Positions 28,635 through 37,720 of a DNA stretch of 64,000 nucleotides are shown here, piece after piece. The stretch covers positions 124,001-188,000 of the forward strand of contig VRVR01000054.1 of NCBI GenBank assembly GCA_009859145.1, read 5' to 3'. Every line of letters begins with the position of its first letter. Positions within the stretch are counted from its first letter, which is position 1. The DNA comes from Andalucia godoyi. Taxonomy: Eukaryota > Discoba > Jakobea > Jakobida > Andaluciidae. The position numbers and the translations under genes were made by a program. The notes beneath the pieces were generated by a model. The model worked only from the letters and a program-made list of their open reading frames with translations. It was not told the DNA's origin and ran no database searches.

Positions 28635-29987
28635 TCATTCATCTTCAGACCGAGGTCGTTTCCGATTGGATGGTCCGACGGGCTCTGCATCGCGCAACGA
28701 CGATGACGCTGCTGCGACCCGGGTGTGCATCTGATGTTGCTGTTTATCGCGTTCCACTGGAGGTTCGTGAGGATGACTTGCGTGGACTTCAGGATGCGGG
28801 CCTTGTGACTCGAGCCACGCTGAGAATTTCTCAAGTCTCTTTTCATCGTCAAGCGGGTTTTCCGGTTCATCAAACAGCTCGACGCCGTCCCAGAGGGCCG
28901 CAGCGACGACTCGGTTGTCGAAGCGCTTGCCATTGAGCCGATCGACACACTCCCGGGCATCTTTTGGATCCTTGAACTTGACGGTGACCACGCCTTGTGG
29001 ATGGAAGTCATGGACCTTGACTTTGAAGAACTCGCCTATTGTTTCTGCCATTGCCTCGACATCCTCCTTGATCTCCAGCGACGCCGTCAGGTTCGTTTCA
29101 AGATCCTTCGGATCAAACATGTTGCGAAACACCACTGTCCGCTGGCCCCTCTGGCTCTTGTCCGCAACACCATCCTTCCCTCGCCCACTCTCCACTGCAT
29201 CATCGTACAGCGTCCACACGATCTTTTTCTTCAGTTCCTCGCGCATCAACGCAGCACCCGCAGCAGTAGCCGCAGTACCACCACCACCAGCAGCAGCAGC
29301 AGCAACAACAACAACAGAAGCAGCAGCAGAAGAAGAAGCAGTCTTAGCCTTGGTTGTGGGAGGTGGTGGTTGGCTGCTTCCAGTCGCCCGTTGCTTGGCC
29401 TCCATGTCAAACTTTGCCTCCTGAACCGTAATCCGCGATCCAAAAACCACGCTTTGGTCCAGCAGAACAATCGCAAGCCCGACGCTCTCGGGCCGCAAGA
29501 ATTGCACCAGCGCATCGCCCTTGAGCTTCCTGCTCGCCCCATCGCGGTACAGCCGCACATTCCGAATCACTCCAGCCTTCTTGAACACAGATTCCACATC
29601 CGATTCGCTGAGTTCCTGATTTGTGCAGTCATTCACCACCGCAAGCCCACTCACATACACATTCGAGCCCGACCGTGGCCCAGCCTGAGCTGCTGTCCTT
29701 GATGGCACCTTGTCACGTCCTCTGTACTTGCTGCCGGTATCAGCGGCGATGGTGGAGGATGCATCGAGCGGACCGTCCATCTCGAGCCGCTGACGCAAGA
29801 GCGGCATGATGCTCGACGACGCCAGCGGATGCCATGCGTCAGCATCCGGATGCCACACTAACGTCAAGTCATTCACTTCGCCGCAGTCGTACAGATCACA
29901 CAGATCATCCAGCGTCACAGGGCCTTCCACACTCGCATCCGCCCCAACATAATGCAGCGACGTCGTGTCCATCTCATGGTCCATCAT
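28635..29987 (-). CDS. HTATSF1: Tat-SF1/CUS2-type U2 snRNP splicing factor
   Basis: U2 snRNP-associated protein (human HTATSF1, yeast Cus2) that binds SF3B1 through a UHM domain. The 450-residue protein has three parts: a GYF_2-like N-terminus (SLHYVGADASVEGPVTLDDL ... LTLVWHPDADAWHPL, residues ~8-60), as in plant and protist homologues; RRM1 (NVYVSGLAVV ... VFKKAGVIRNVRLYRDG ... KGDALVQFLRPESV); and RRM2/UHM (TVVFRNMFDPKDLE ... GVVTVKFKDPKDARECVDRL ... NRVVAAALWDGVELF). An Ala/Val/Gly/Thr run lies between them. The C-terminus is basic (NRKRPRSEDE). The first in-frame ATG codons are at 29987 and 29984; the frame extends seven codons further without an ATG. Confidence 0.93.
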   Translation of the reverse strand: MMDHEMDTTSLHYVGADASVEGPVTLDDLCDLYDCGEVNDLTLVWHPDADAWHPLASSSIMPLLRQRLEMDGPLDASSTIAADTGSKYRGRDKVPSRTAAQAGPRSGSNVYVSGLAVVNDCTNQELSESDVESVFKKAGVIRNVRLYRDGASRKLKGDALVQFLRPESVGLAIVLLDQSVVFGSRITVQEAKFDMEAKQRATGSSQPPPPTTKAKTASSSAAASVVVVAAAAAGGGGTAATAAGAALMREELKKKIVWTLYDDAVESGRGKDGVADKSQRGQRTVVFRNMFDPKDLETNLTASLEIKEDVEAMAETIGEFFKVKVHDFHPQGVVTVKFKDPKDARECVDRLNGKRFDNRVVAAALWDGVELFDEPENPLDDEKRLEKFSAWLESQGPHPEVHASHPHEPPVERDKQQHQMHTRVAAASSSLRDAEPVGPSNRKRPRSEDE

Positions 29988-30639
29988 CTCCCCATCCACC
30001 CCACCCAAACCCTAATCACAATCCTCGACCTCACGTGCCTGTGCTTACCTTTTCCTTGCAATTCGCGATCTGAAAGCTGGAATATTCCGCAACACACAAT
30101 AGAATAACCCGCCAGAAAAACCCCAGTTAAAAAAACCTCGATTAACTACTGTCGTTTGCTGCGTATCTTTTCTTCCTGCATTCCGATTATTCTTTATTCG
30201 GAAATCTAACCCTAGCCTAGGGTTCATCTCGCTCTTTTCCCCCCTTCGTTTCTTCGTCAAACCTGTCTGTCGTTTTCTTTTTCCTTACTTCTGTTTCTGT
30301 TTCTGTTTCTGTTTCTGTTTCTGTTTCTGTTTCTTCCTTTTTTCTTTCTGTAACCGAGTCGTCCTTGTCTAGTCGAATGTTATTCTCGCCTTTTACTAGA
30401 ATAACCCGTGGACTGGGACATCAAAAGGCTCGCCATATCTATTTTTTGGGCTCCTTTTCCCAGGAGATTCTCTTACACACTTATACAGTTTTTCTCCCCT
30501 CACTCTCCTTTAAGATTATCATTAAAGCAAAACAACAAAACACAACACAACACAAAACAGAAGACCAACGCAGAATGCGAAAACATTTACGGGTTTGCTT
30601 AAATACCGCTGCCCGTTACACACGGCGACACACACATAT
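29988..30639. promoter_or_regulatory. HTATSF1 upstream region with telobox and telomere-type palindrome
   Basis: Holds AAACCCTAA (30007-30015), identical to the plant telo-box, and a perfect 8-bp inverted repeat AACCCTAG-C-CTAGGGTT (30208-30224). A TTCTGT hexamer array of about seven copies is at 30289-30332. The rest up to the RFC4 3' end shows no gene. Confidence 0.6.
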
Positions 30640-31719
30640 CTAGGCTTGCTGCGGACATACTTTCTGGGCATAGGCGCATAGATGCAAGAGCTGGAGCGTC
30701 TCGTCTGCGCCATCGGCCATTGCCTTTTCGGCCTGTGCGGCAACAATGCAGGTTCTTGCGAGAGCAAGGTCTCCAAGCGCCGACTTCTCCGAGTTGGAGC
30801 TGGAGCTGGAGCTGGAGCTGGAGCTGGAGTTGGAAACGAGGTGGGCGACAAGCTGCCGTAGAACCTGGGCGCCAGAATACCCGTCGTACGACAGCGCCTC
30901 GACACGCTGCTCCATTTCTGCAAACTGCCGGGAGCTGCCGAGCGTCGCGGCCAGTTCGCGGACTCTGGCGGCGGGCACTGCGCCGGAAGCCTGCCGCACG
31001 TCGTCGAGCGAGACTTGCGCCGCGGAGGGGCTGACTACAGCAGCTGCCTGAGTACTGGAAGTGGAAGTGGCGACGGCGAGAGAGAGCTGGGAAGTGGCTT
31101 GGAGAAGTGTGATGGCGCGTCGGAGGTCTCCTGCAGCCATGGACGCAAGCTCGGCGCGTGCGTCCGGTGCAATGCGGATGTTTTCGCGTTCGGCAATCAG
31201 GAGGATGCGGTCATCGAGGGCGTCGAGTGGGAGCGGCTTGAAGCGGAATTTCGCGCAGCGCGATGCGATCGGGTCGATGATTTTTGACACGTAGTTGCAC
31301 AGCAGGCAGAATCGCGTGACGCGTGCGTACTCTTCCATGGTGCGACGCAGGGCGGCCTGAGCATCCGTCGTCATATTGTCCGCCTCGTCTAGTATCAATA
31401 ATTTGTATGGCGGCAATGAGCCACTGCCGCTTGAGACTGCACCCTGAGCGAACGTCTTGATCTTGGTGCGCACGACCTGGATTCCGCGCTCATCGGACGC
31501 ATTCAGCTCCAACACACGCTCTCTGTACGACGTGCCAAACAGATCGCGGGCCGCTGCGTGAACCACAGACGTTTTCCCTGTTCCTGGAGGCCCGTAGAAG
31601 AGCAAATGAGGCAAATTCTGCGACGAGATCGCACGGCTCAGCGCACTCACGACCTCCGGCTGGTGCACGACTTCAGAAAGCGTCTTTGGTCGATATTTTT
31701 CAATCCACGGAAGCGACAT
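30640..31719 (-). CDS. RFC4: Replication factor C subunit 4 (yeast Rfc2 type)
   Basis: AAA+ subunit of the clamp loader that places PCNA on DNA. The 359-residue protein starts at MSLPWIEKYRPKTLSEVV, the family RFC box II. It has Walker A GPPGTGKTSVVHAA, box LELNASDERGIQVVR, Walker B LLILDEADNM, LRRTMEEYARVTRFCLLCNY (box VI) and the SRC arginine finger IASRCAKFRFKPL (box VIII). The order and wording match human RFC4 rather than RFC2 or RFC5. In the C-terminal collar a serine run is encoded by a (GAGCTG)n plus-strand array. I reject the 42-codon upstream extension (Lys/Arg/Gln-rich leader). It is divergent from RAB3GAP1 over 420 bp. Confidence 0.95.
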   Translation of the reverse strand: MSLPWIEKYRPKTLSEVVHQPEVVSALSRAISSQNLPHLLFYGPPGTGKTSVVHAAARDLFGTSYRERVLELNASDERGIQVVRTKIKTFAQGAVSSGSGSLPPYKLLILDEADNMTTDAQAALRRTMEEYARVTRFCLLCNYVSKIIDPIASRCAKFRFKPLPLDALDDRILLIAERENIRIAPDARAELASMAAGDLRRAITLLQATSQLSLAVATSTSSTQAAAVVSPSAAQVSLDDVRQASGAVPAARVRELAATLGSSRQFAEMEQRVEALSYDGYSGAQVLRQLVAHLVSNSSSSSSSSSSSNSEKSALGDLALARTCIVAAQAEKAMADGADETLQLLHLCAYAQKVCPQQA

Positions 31720-32139
31720 TCGTTCTCGGTTTTTGTGTTGGTTCGCTTGCTTATCCTTTCTTCTTCTCGTATTTTTCTTTCTCTTTTGGTAGTTTCTTAA
31801 AATAAAATAAAAATCTGTTTTTATTAAATATTGTATTTCTTTCATGAATTGTGTTTTGAGGCTTTTGCGCCAAGATGACGGAAAGCAGCGCGGGAAAAAA
31901 AAAGATGACTACGACAGGCGAGGCTGAGAGCTGCGTTCTTTGATTTTGTGTGATTCTCGAATCTGAGGCGTTTTCATTCTCTCTCTCTTTTGATTGTTGT
32001 TGTTATTATTATTAATTCTTTTTCAGAAAAAAAAAAAGTTTAAAATTATCTTCTTGTTGTTTGTTTATTTTGAAATTTAAAAGAAAGAGGTGCGGCGGGC
32101 GGCTTCGGGAAGAGGAGAAGCGACGGCTGTGGGGGAAAA
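31720..32139. promoter_or_regulatory. Divergent spacer, RFC4 and RAB3GAP1
   Basis: A/T-rich at 32000-32080 with TTATTATTATT and A-run stretches. No TATA box identified with confidence and no gene seen. Confidence 0.45.
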
Positions 32140-34944
32140 ATGGAAGCTGGTGAAGAAGAGCAGCATCCGCAAAGGTCCAGGGATGCTGATGATGGTCATA
32201 GAGAAGATGATGGTGATGATGATGGTGATGGACATAGTGAAGATGGAGGACAAGGAGAAGGCGAGTTTGAAATCAAGGATTTTTCGAATGCATCGATGTT
32301 GGAGCGATTGTCGTCGAGATTGGCGACCTTGATACCGATTGTACTTGGAGATAAGAATACGGTGCATGATCTCGAGTTTGATGGAAAGTCGTTTTCGCTC
32401 GAGTATTGCTGCTTGGAGGGATGCAGTGGGTTTGAATGCACGCCCTTGGTCTATGGAGACCCGCGGGAAGATGCAGTGTTTGACACACATGGGGAGTTTT
32501 CACTGCGCATTCTCGGTCTTTTGCACGCGCTCATCTTCCGAATCGACGAAAATCGCATCGATGGTCAGTACGGAAGCGTATCCGTGCTGTGCAATTCCAT
32601 CCGATCGGCGCTGCTCGTAGCCCTGCATCATGATGTTCGTCATAGTCATGGCCGAAATGTGGCAAAAGGAAGGGTAGTAGGATGTCATGCTGCGGTTCCG
32701 GTCTTGGTGCTCGTTGGTCAGGCCTTCGGTCTCGGGTTCGATCCAACAACAAGACTCGACTTTTGCATCCATATCAAACCGCGGAACCTTAATTTGCAGA
32801 CGTTTCCGAAACCGGGTCTTTCGCGACGACGCACGGAAACCTCCGTATCACTCTCTCGGCTGCTTTCAGTATATCCATCTATGGATGCCGCTTCAAGACC
32901 CGCAAAACAAGGACAACCCGGGCAGCAGCACATGCCATGGGTGCATGTGTTGGAAGAATATCTGGGCGCAGATGGACTGTTTGGGACGTATACAGACCCG
33001 GTTTCGGCGTTTGTGTTTGGAGTCGAGACGGAAAATGACACACCAAAACACTACGACATGCGCGTCGTGTTGCAGCCGTGTGACTTTGGCATTTCGGCGC
33101 AGATACAGAGGTTTGTCGATTTTCTGGCTCTGTGTGAGCGCATCGAGACTGCACATGCGCCGTCGGCTGCTTCCGACATTGGCGTCAAAGATCGGAGCGC
33201 ATCCTCCTCCTCCGCTTCATCTCCATCTGCGTCTTCGCCATCAGCAGCAGCATCGTCATATTTGGATTTTGCGGCTGGATTGTTTGAATTGGATGTTTCA
33301 GCGCTGCGAGAAGCAAAGGAGGCGATCGAGAGCGTCTTTTCGGCGTCGTCGGCGACACTTGAGAACTCGGCGAAAACAGAAAATGACGAGGCTCGCGAAA
33401 AGGACCAGTTTTTGTTGCTCGATACTACGTCGCGGAGGCTGTTGGTTCGGGTCGCAGAGTGTGAAACAATTGGGCAGTTTCGGGCATTTTGGCTCGAGTT
33501 CGTGCGGCGGTTGCGCTGGTTTTGGGAGTCTGGAACGCCGATTCCGGGAGTTGCGGTGCCGCTTGACCATGCTGCAGAGGACCGAGGGAGCGCGCTGAAG
33601 TCCCCTACAACGCCTACTTCGCCGACGTTTTCTCTGCGCAGAGGTGTTCGAGAAGGTCTTGTGCGCAATGCAGTCGAGCGGAAGATTCAGCTGTTGCAGT
33701 ACTGCATTGTGCAGCAGTCAATGAATCCTCCCAGCGCAACGCAAAACACGGCTGCTGCGGCGCACTCGGAAGTCCCAGTGGTCGAAGGATGGGAAATGGA
33801 CATTGTAATGGACGATGCGCCAAGTCAGCAATCGCAGCAGCAGCCTGCTGGTCTCGCGAAGGTGGTCACTGACAGGCCACCCGAGCCTACACATTCTTCA
33901 CAAACAAACACGGAAAGAGGTGGCGCAAAAGAACGGGATGGCGACGAAGATGAAGACGAGGACGAATTCTTTGATGCTCATGAAGCAGAGGAGTCTGCGG
34001 TTCCGCAGATTGCATCACCAGTGTTGATCCCCGACGATCCGTATCGTGCACGGCGTGAAGGAGCGTTGCATCCACTGTTGCGCCGGAACAAGCCTTTTTA
34101 TTCCTTTGCGGTACCAGACATGCCTCTGTATGTCCCGGAAACGCTGAAGCCGCCTCCTGATTTTGTTCTACTGGACGTGCATGGAGTGCAGGATTTGTCC
34201 GGAGTTCGCATATTGAAGTCTGACATGTCCAGCTTCAAAGCTGCGAATCCCGGATGTGATATGCGCGACTTTCTGCGCTGGCACTCTCCCAAGGACATTC
34301 GCGACGATGGATCCTATTCCGAGCGCTTCCAAAAGACATCGCATACTGGAGATTCGATGTGGGAAAATGCATGGGACCATTCGCTGCCCAAGCCTGCATC
34401 CGAGCAGCCGCCATTGCTGAACCTGGTTCGTGAGGCCGAGCTTGTGCTGAACGAACTCGAGGTCATGTCCCTACGCGAAGTACTCGTTACGATTCTACCC
34501 ATTGCATCTGCGCTGGGAATTCATCTAGCGCTGAAATCTCGCGTGTGCGAATCGTTCCACGTCGAGAAACATCTGCTGGACATAGGCCAACGGTCTGTGC
34601 ATGCATGGGAAGCATCCGAGACCGCAGACGAGTTTGCAGCGTCCGGGCTCGTGCATGGCATCCAATCTGCCGAGTATGCGGCTGCAGCAGTCGCGTCTTT
34701 GCTCTCCAAGTTTTCGCATTGCACGCGCGACTTGGCGGACATTGACCGCATTCTGGACTATTCCTTCCGCGACCCAGCCCAGCGCATCCCTGTCTCGGAG
34801 CACCATCTCGAAGGCTGGCATGTCAGCGAAACACCCCCTACCAGCGTCGAACACTTGCTCGTTTGGGAAAAACCTTTCCGCAGATTGTACATTGGAGCCG
34901 ACCTCTTTGCCCAGTCTTGCTCTCCCTTCCTGCCCAAGCCATGA
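32140..34944 (+). CDS. RAB3GAP1: Rab3 GTPase-activating protein catalytic subunit
   Basis: Catalytic half of the Rab3GAP complex, which acts on Rab3 and as the exchange factor for Rab18 at ER and lipid droplets. The protein has 934 residues. The N-terminus is acidic, then GEFEIKDFSNASMLERLSSR matches the family start. AVPVLVLVGQAF ... TTRLDFCIHI aligns with the conserved middle. The C-terminal catalytic region carries REGALHPLLRRNKPFYSF and SFKAANPGCDMRDFLRWHSP, close to the vertebrate pattern FKAANPGC..DFVRWYSP, and MWENAWDHSLPKPA. Low-complexity Ser/Ala and acidic inserts fall near residues 350-385 and 590-625. Other frames opposite or inside this gene have no support. A poly(A) signal AATAAA lies at 35018-35023. 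Confidence 0.9.
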   Translation: MEAGEEEQHPQRSRDADDGHREDDGDDDGDGHSEDGGQGEGEFEIKDFSNASMLERLSSRLATLIPIVLGDKNTVHDLEFDGKSFSLEYCCLEGCSGFECTPLVYGDPREDAVFDTHGEFSLRILGLLHALIFRIDENRIDGQYGSVSVLCNSIRSALLVALHHDVRHSHGRNVAKGRVVGCHAAVPVLVLVGQAFGLGFDPTTRLDFCIHIKPRNLNLQTFPKPGLSRRRTETSVSLSRLLSVYPSMDAASRPAKQGQPGQQHMPWVHVLEEYLGADGLFGTYTDPVSAFVFGVETENDTPKHYDMRVVLQPCDFGISAQIQRFVDFLALCERIETAHAPSAASDIGVKDRSASSSSASSPSASSPSAAASSYLDFAAGLFELDVSALREAKEAIESVFSASSATLENSAKTENDEAREKDQFLLLDTTSRRLLVRVAECETIGQFRAFWLEFVRRLRWFWESGTPIPGVAVPLDHAAEDRGSALKSPTTPTSPTFSLRRGVREGLVRNAVERKIQLLQYCIVQQSMNPPSATQNTAAAAHSEVPVVEGWEMDIVMDDAPSQQSQQQPAGLAKVVTDRPPEPTHSSQTNTERGGAKERDGDEDEDEDEFFDAHEAEESAVPQIASPVLIPDDPYRARREGALHPLLRRNKPFYSFAVPDMPLYVPETLKPPPDFVLLDVHGVQDLSGVRILKSDMSSFKAANPGCDMRDFLRWHSPKDIRDDGSYSERFQKTSHTGDSMWENAWDHSLPKPASEQPPLLNLVREAELVLNELEVMSLREVLVTILPIASALGIHLALKSRVCESFHVEKHLLDIGQRSVHAWEASETADEFAASGLVHGIQSAEYAAAAVASLLSKFSHCTRDLADIDRILDYSFRDPAQRIPVSEHHLEGWHVSETPPTSVEHLLVWEKPFRRLYIGADLFAQSCSPFLPKP

Positions 34945-35600
34945 CAATCGGACACTCATCTCTATCCTTTTTCTGTTATACGCCCTCTCTAACCCACTGT
35001 TAAAACAAAAACAAATTAATAAAGCCTTTTATTTCACGCCTACATTGTACACGAACCACGGATAATCATCGCTGATCACCCATAATCAATGCTGCAACCC
35101 AACAACATGCATAATGCAACGCGGCGGCGTGTTTATAGGGATTCCATGATCAAAAATGGGAGGCGAAACGAATCGGGCATCGTGTGACGGAGTTGCCAAG
35201 ATAACAGACGCATGCGCATGGCGCGTGGCAAAGTGGTTCTGTTTACGTGCGCTGTAAATTGCTTTATCATTTCGCAATAGGTGGCAACTGCACTCGATTG
35301 GTCATGAACTGCTGGGCTGCTGACCGCTGCTCCCTTGCTTGGCCTTTCCCTTACTTTTCGTTTTGTTTTTAGTTTTCCTTCTTTGCACTTATAATTGTTA
35401 TTGTTATTGTTATTGTTATTGTTTACAGTGTATACGAAGCGGTGCGTTTTTTGTGGCTTTCCCCGTGGTTATTTATCGGTTTTGCTGATATAGCTGATAT
35501 AGCTGATCTGGCTGATATAGAGTAAGTGAGTGGGTGAGTGCGCTGCGAAAAAAAAAAGAAAAAAAGAAAAAAGGATAACATCATCAGCATTATTGATAAC
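34945..35600. other. Intergenic, RAB3GAP1 3' end to RhoGAP leader
   Basis: AATAAA at 35018-35023 for RAB3GAP1. Two repeat patches lie before the next gene: (TTATTG)n at about 35394-35421 and a nonamer GATATAGCT type array at about 35484-35520. No gene found. Confidence 0.6.
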
Positions 35601-37457
35601 ATGTCGTCTGGTGCTTGTGAGTGGATGAGGATCCGGACGCGTGACGGGACAGAGTACTACTTTAATACAGTGACAACGCTTACGACGTGGGATCCTCCAG
35701 AGCCCGACGCCGATACTGCAGAAGGGTGGATCCTTGCGTTTGACCAATCTGGGAAATCATACTATTTCAACCCGACGACGAAAGCCACACAGTGGGAAAA
35801 GCCGGTGAAGAAGGGCACACTTGCGGAAGACGCCGAGCAGGACGATGGACACATAGAGTTTGTGAATGGGATGCATAAAGGAGTGGTGCAGACATCGCCA
35901 AAGGCTGCACCGCCGGTTGCGTCGAGAAAAGACATCAATGCAGACGTCGGGTCATCCTCGGAAGATGACGATGATATGGTGGCCAAGTCCTCGTCGAGTT
36001 CTGGCGGGGCGTCCTTGTCGAGTTCGGGTCATCATACAGCGTCGTCGTCCAATCCATCGACTCCAACTGCTTCTGCAAGCAAAGACAAGGCTTCGGAAAA
36101 GAAGAAGAAGACTGCCGCTGGCAGAAAAGGAAAAGCATTTGTGACGCTCGAAATGGAACGTGCTGTCGATCCTCTTCCTTCTTCGAAGGATGCCAAGGAG
36201 GGAAAGGAGGGCAAACATGCAAAGGACTCGGAAAAGAAAAAAGGGTTCTTTGGCGGGCTGTTCAGTCGCACAAAGACTGCATCGTCGTCGACGCTGTCGG
36301 CAGGCGGAAAGGTGTCCGCTCGGGCGTACGATGCTTGGAGGTTCCACAAACACGTTGCCACAAAGACGGTTCTGGACATCCCAATGGAAAATCTGTCATG
36401 GTTCGGTTCTGTGCCAGAAGCAGTGTACGTGTATTGCGGAGACCGCCAGCCGTCGAAGAACCTGGCGAGTGCATTCACCACGCAGAATAAGGCGTACGCT
36501 CCGGATCTGATCAAGGCGATCTTCCAGGGAATTCTGAAGTATCAGATCGAGCAGCCGGGGCTAAAGAACGAGATCTACATCCATATCATGCGGCACTTGA
36601 ACGGCAATCCTCGGCCGGAGTCCGCCAGGGCGGCGTTGGATTTGCTGAATGTGGCAATGCATTTGCTGTTGCCACAAGAAGATTTTGTCGCTGCTCTGGC
36701 ATCGTTTCTCGTCGAATTGCAAAAGCCAGAGAATAACGTGCATGAATTGCCCATCGAGATCATCTCGTATCTGATGGATCGCATCCGAATGCTGCAGTCA
36801 CTGTCGAAGTTCCACCGATCCTGCAGCCCAGATCTCAACGAACTGGACTTCATCAAGAAACTGCCCGCAGTGAATCCGGTGTTCAATGTCACCGTGCACG
36901 AATACATGCTTTGGCAGAAGGAAAGAAACATCCAGGGAGATCTTCCGGTTATTTTAACAACATGTGCTGGTCTGATTGAATCTCTCGGTGGCTTCCGAAC
37001 ACAAGGAGTCTTCCGCCTGCCAGGCAACCAGGAAGCAGTCTCCGCGATTTGCAACCAGTTTATCGAGAGCGGGAGCCTGGAGTTGCTGAACAACTGCAAG
37101 GATCTACATGTGGTCTGTTCTACATTTAAACTCTGGTTGCGATCTCTCGCCGAGCCAATCATCCCGGTCGACTTGTACCAAGTTTGCGTCCAAAAGTCAA
37201 AGGATCCGCAAGCTTGCATTGCTCTCGTACAGTCAATTGATCCAACGTCGCTCACAATTCTGAAATGGGTCATTTCGTTCGTTTCTCGATTTTGCGTCGA
37301 GAGCGTTGTCAAGTTGACAAGCATGTCCACCGAGAATCTCGCAATCGTCTTTTGCCCAAATTTGCTGCGCGATCCCATGGCTCGTCCAGACACGATTCTC
37401 CAAAATTCGTTTGCGGAACGTGCATTCGTCACCAATTTGCTGCGAAGCTGGAGATGA
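35601..37457 (+). CDS. ARHGAP39: WW-WW-MyTH4-RhoGAP protein (ARHGAP39/Vilse type)
   Basis: GTPase activator for Rho-family proteins. The 618-residue protein has two WW domains at about residues 8-70 (WMRIRTRDGTEYYFNTVTTL then TTWDPP; GWILAFDQSGKSYYFNPTTK then WEKP), a Ser/Lys-rich spacer, a MyTH4 domain at about 265-415 (APDLIKAIFQGILKYQIEQP ... LKNEIYIHIMRHL) and a C-terminal RhoGAP domain at about 440-618. The arginine finger is present in GGFRTQGVFRLPG, with the later NLAIVFCPNLLR motif. This exact order is that of ARHGAP39/Vilse. The ATG at 35601 follows an A-rich leader; 21 in-frame codons upstream are mostly lysine-rich and rejected. Confidence 0.95.
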   Translation: MSSGACEWMRIRTRDGTEYYFNTVTTLTTWDPPEPDADTAEGWILAFDQSGKSYYFNPTTKATQWEKPVKKGTLAEDAEQDDGHIEFVNGMHKGVVQTSPKAAPPVASRKDINADVGSSSEDDDDMVAKSSSSSGGASLSSSGHHTASSSNPSTPTASASKDKASEKKKKTAAGRKGKAFVTLEMERAVDPLPSSKDAKEGKEGKHAKDSEKKKGFFGGLFSRTKTASSSTLSAGGKVSARAYDAWRFHKHVATKTVLDIPMENLSWFGSVPEAVYVYCGDRQPSKNLASAFTTQNKAYAPDLIKAIFQGILKYQIEQPGLKNEIYIHIMRHLNGNPRPESARAALDLLNVAMHLLLPQEDFVAALASFLVELQKPENNVHELPIEIISYLMDRIRMLQSLSKFHRSCSPDLNELDFIKKLPAVNPVFNVTVHEYMLWQKERNIQGDLPVILTTCAGLIESLGGFRTQGVFRLPGNQEAVSAICNQFIESGSLELLNNCKDLHVVCSTFKLWLRSLAEPIIPVDLYQVCVQKSKDPQACIALVQSIDPTSLTILKWVISFVSRFCVESVVKLTSMSTENLAIVFCPNLLRDPMARPDTILQNSFAERAFVTNLLRSWR

Positions 37458-37720
37458 AGTCGGAGTCGACATTGGGGTTTTGTTCTTTCCCATTTTCTTC
37501 AGTCTTTGTGGACAGATTGAAATTATTATTATTATTATTTGTTGTTTGTTGTTGTTGTTTTCTTTTTGTTTGAAACGCAAAGAAGGAGAAAACGATTCAA
37601 CCACCGGAATTGTTTCACACCCAAAATTTCTTGATGACAAAGGGGACCAAACGTTCTTTCTTCCCCTCCCTCCCCGCGTGACACTGTCTTTTCCACGGCG
37701 GAGGCGATGTATCCTTATCC

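Noticed and set aside
32687-33598. Overlapping frame in the RAB3GAP1 gene (303 codons)
   Set aside because: The RAB3GAP1 frame is continuous and conserved through this stretch.
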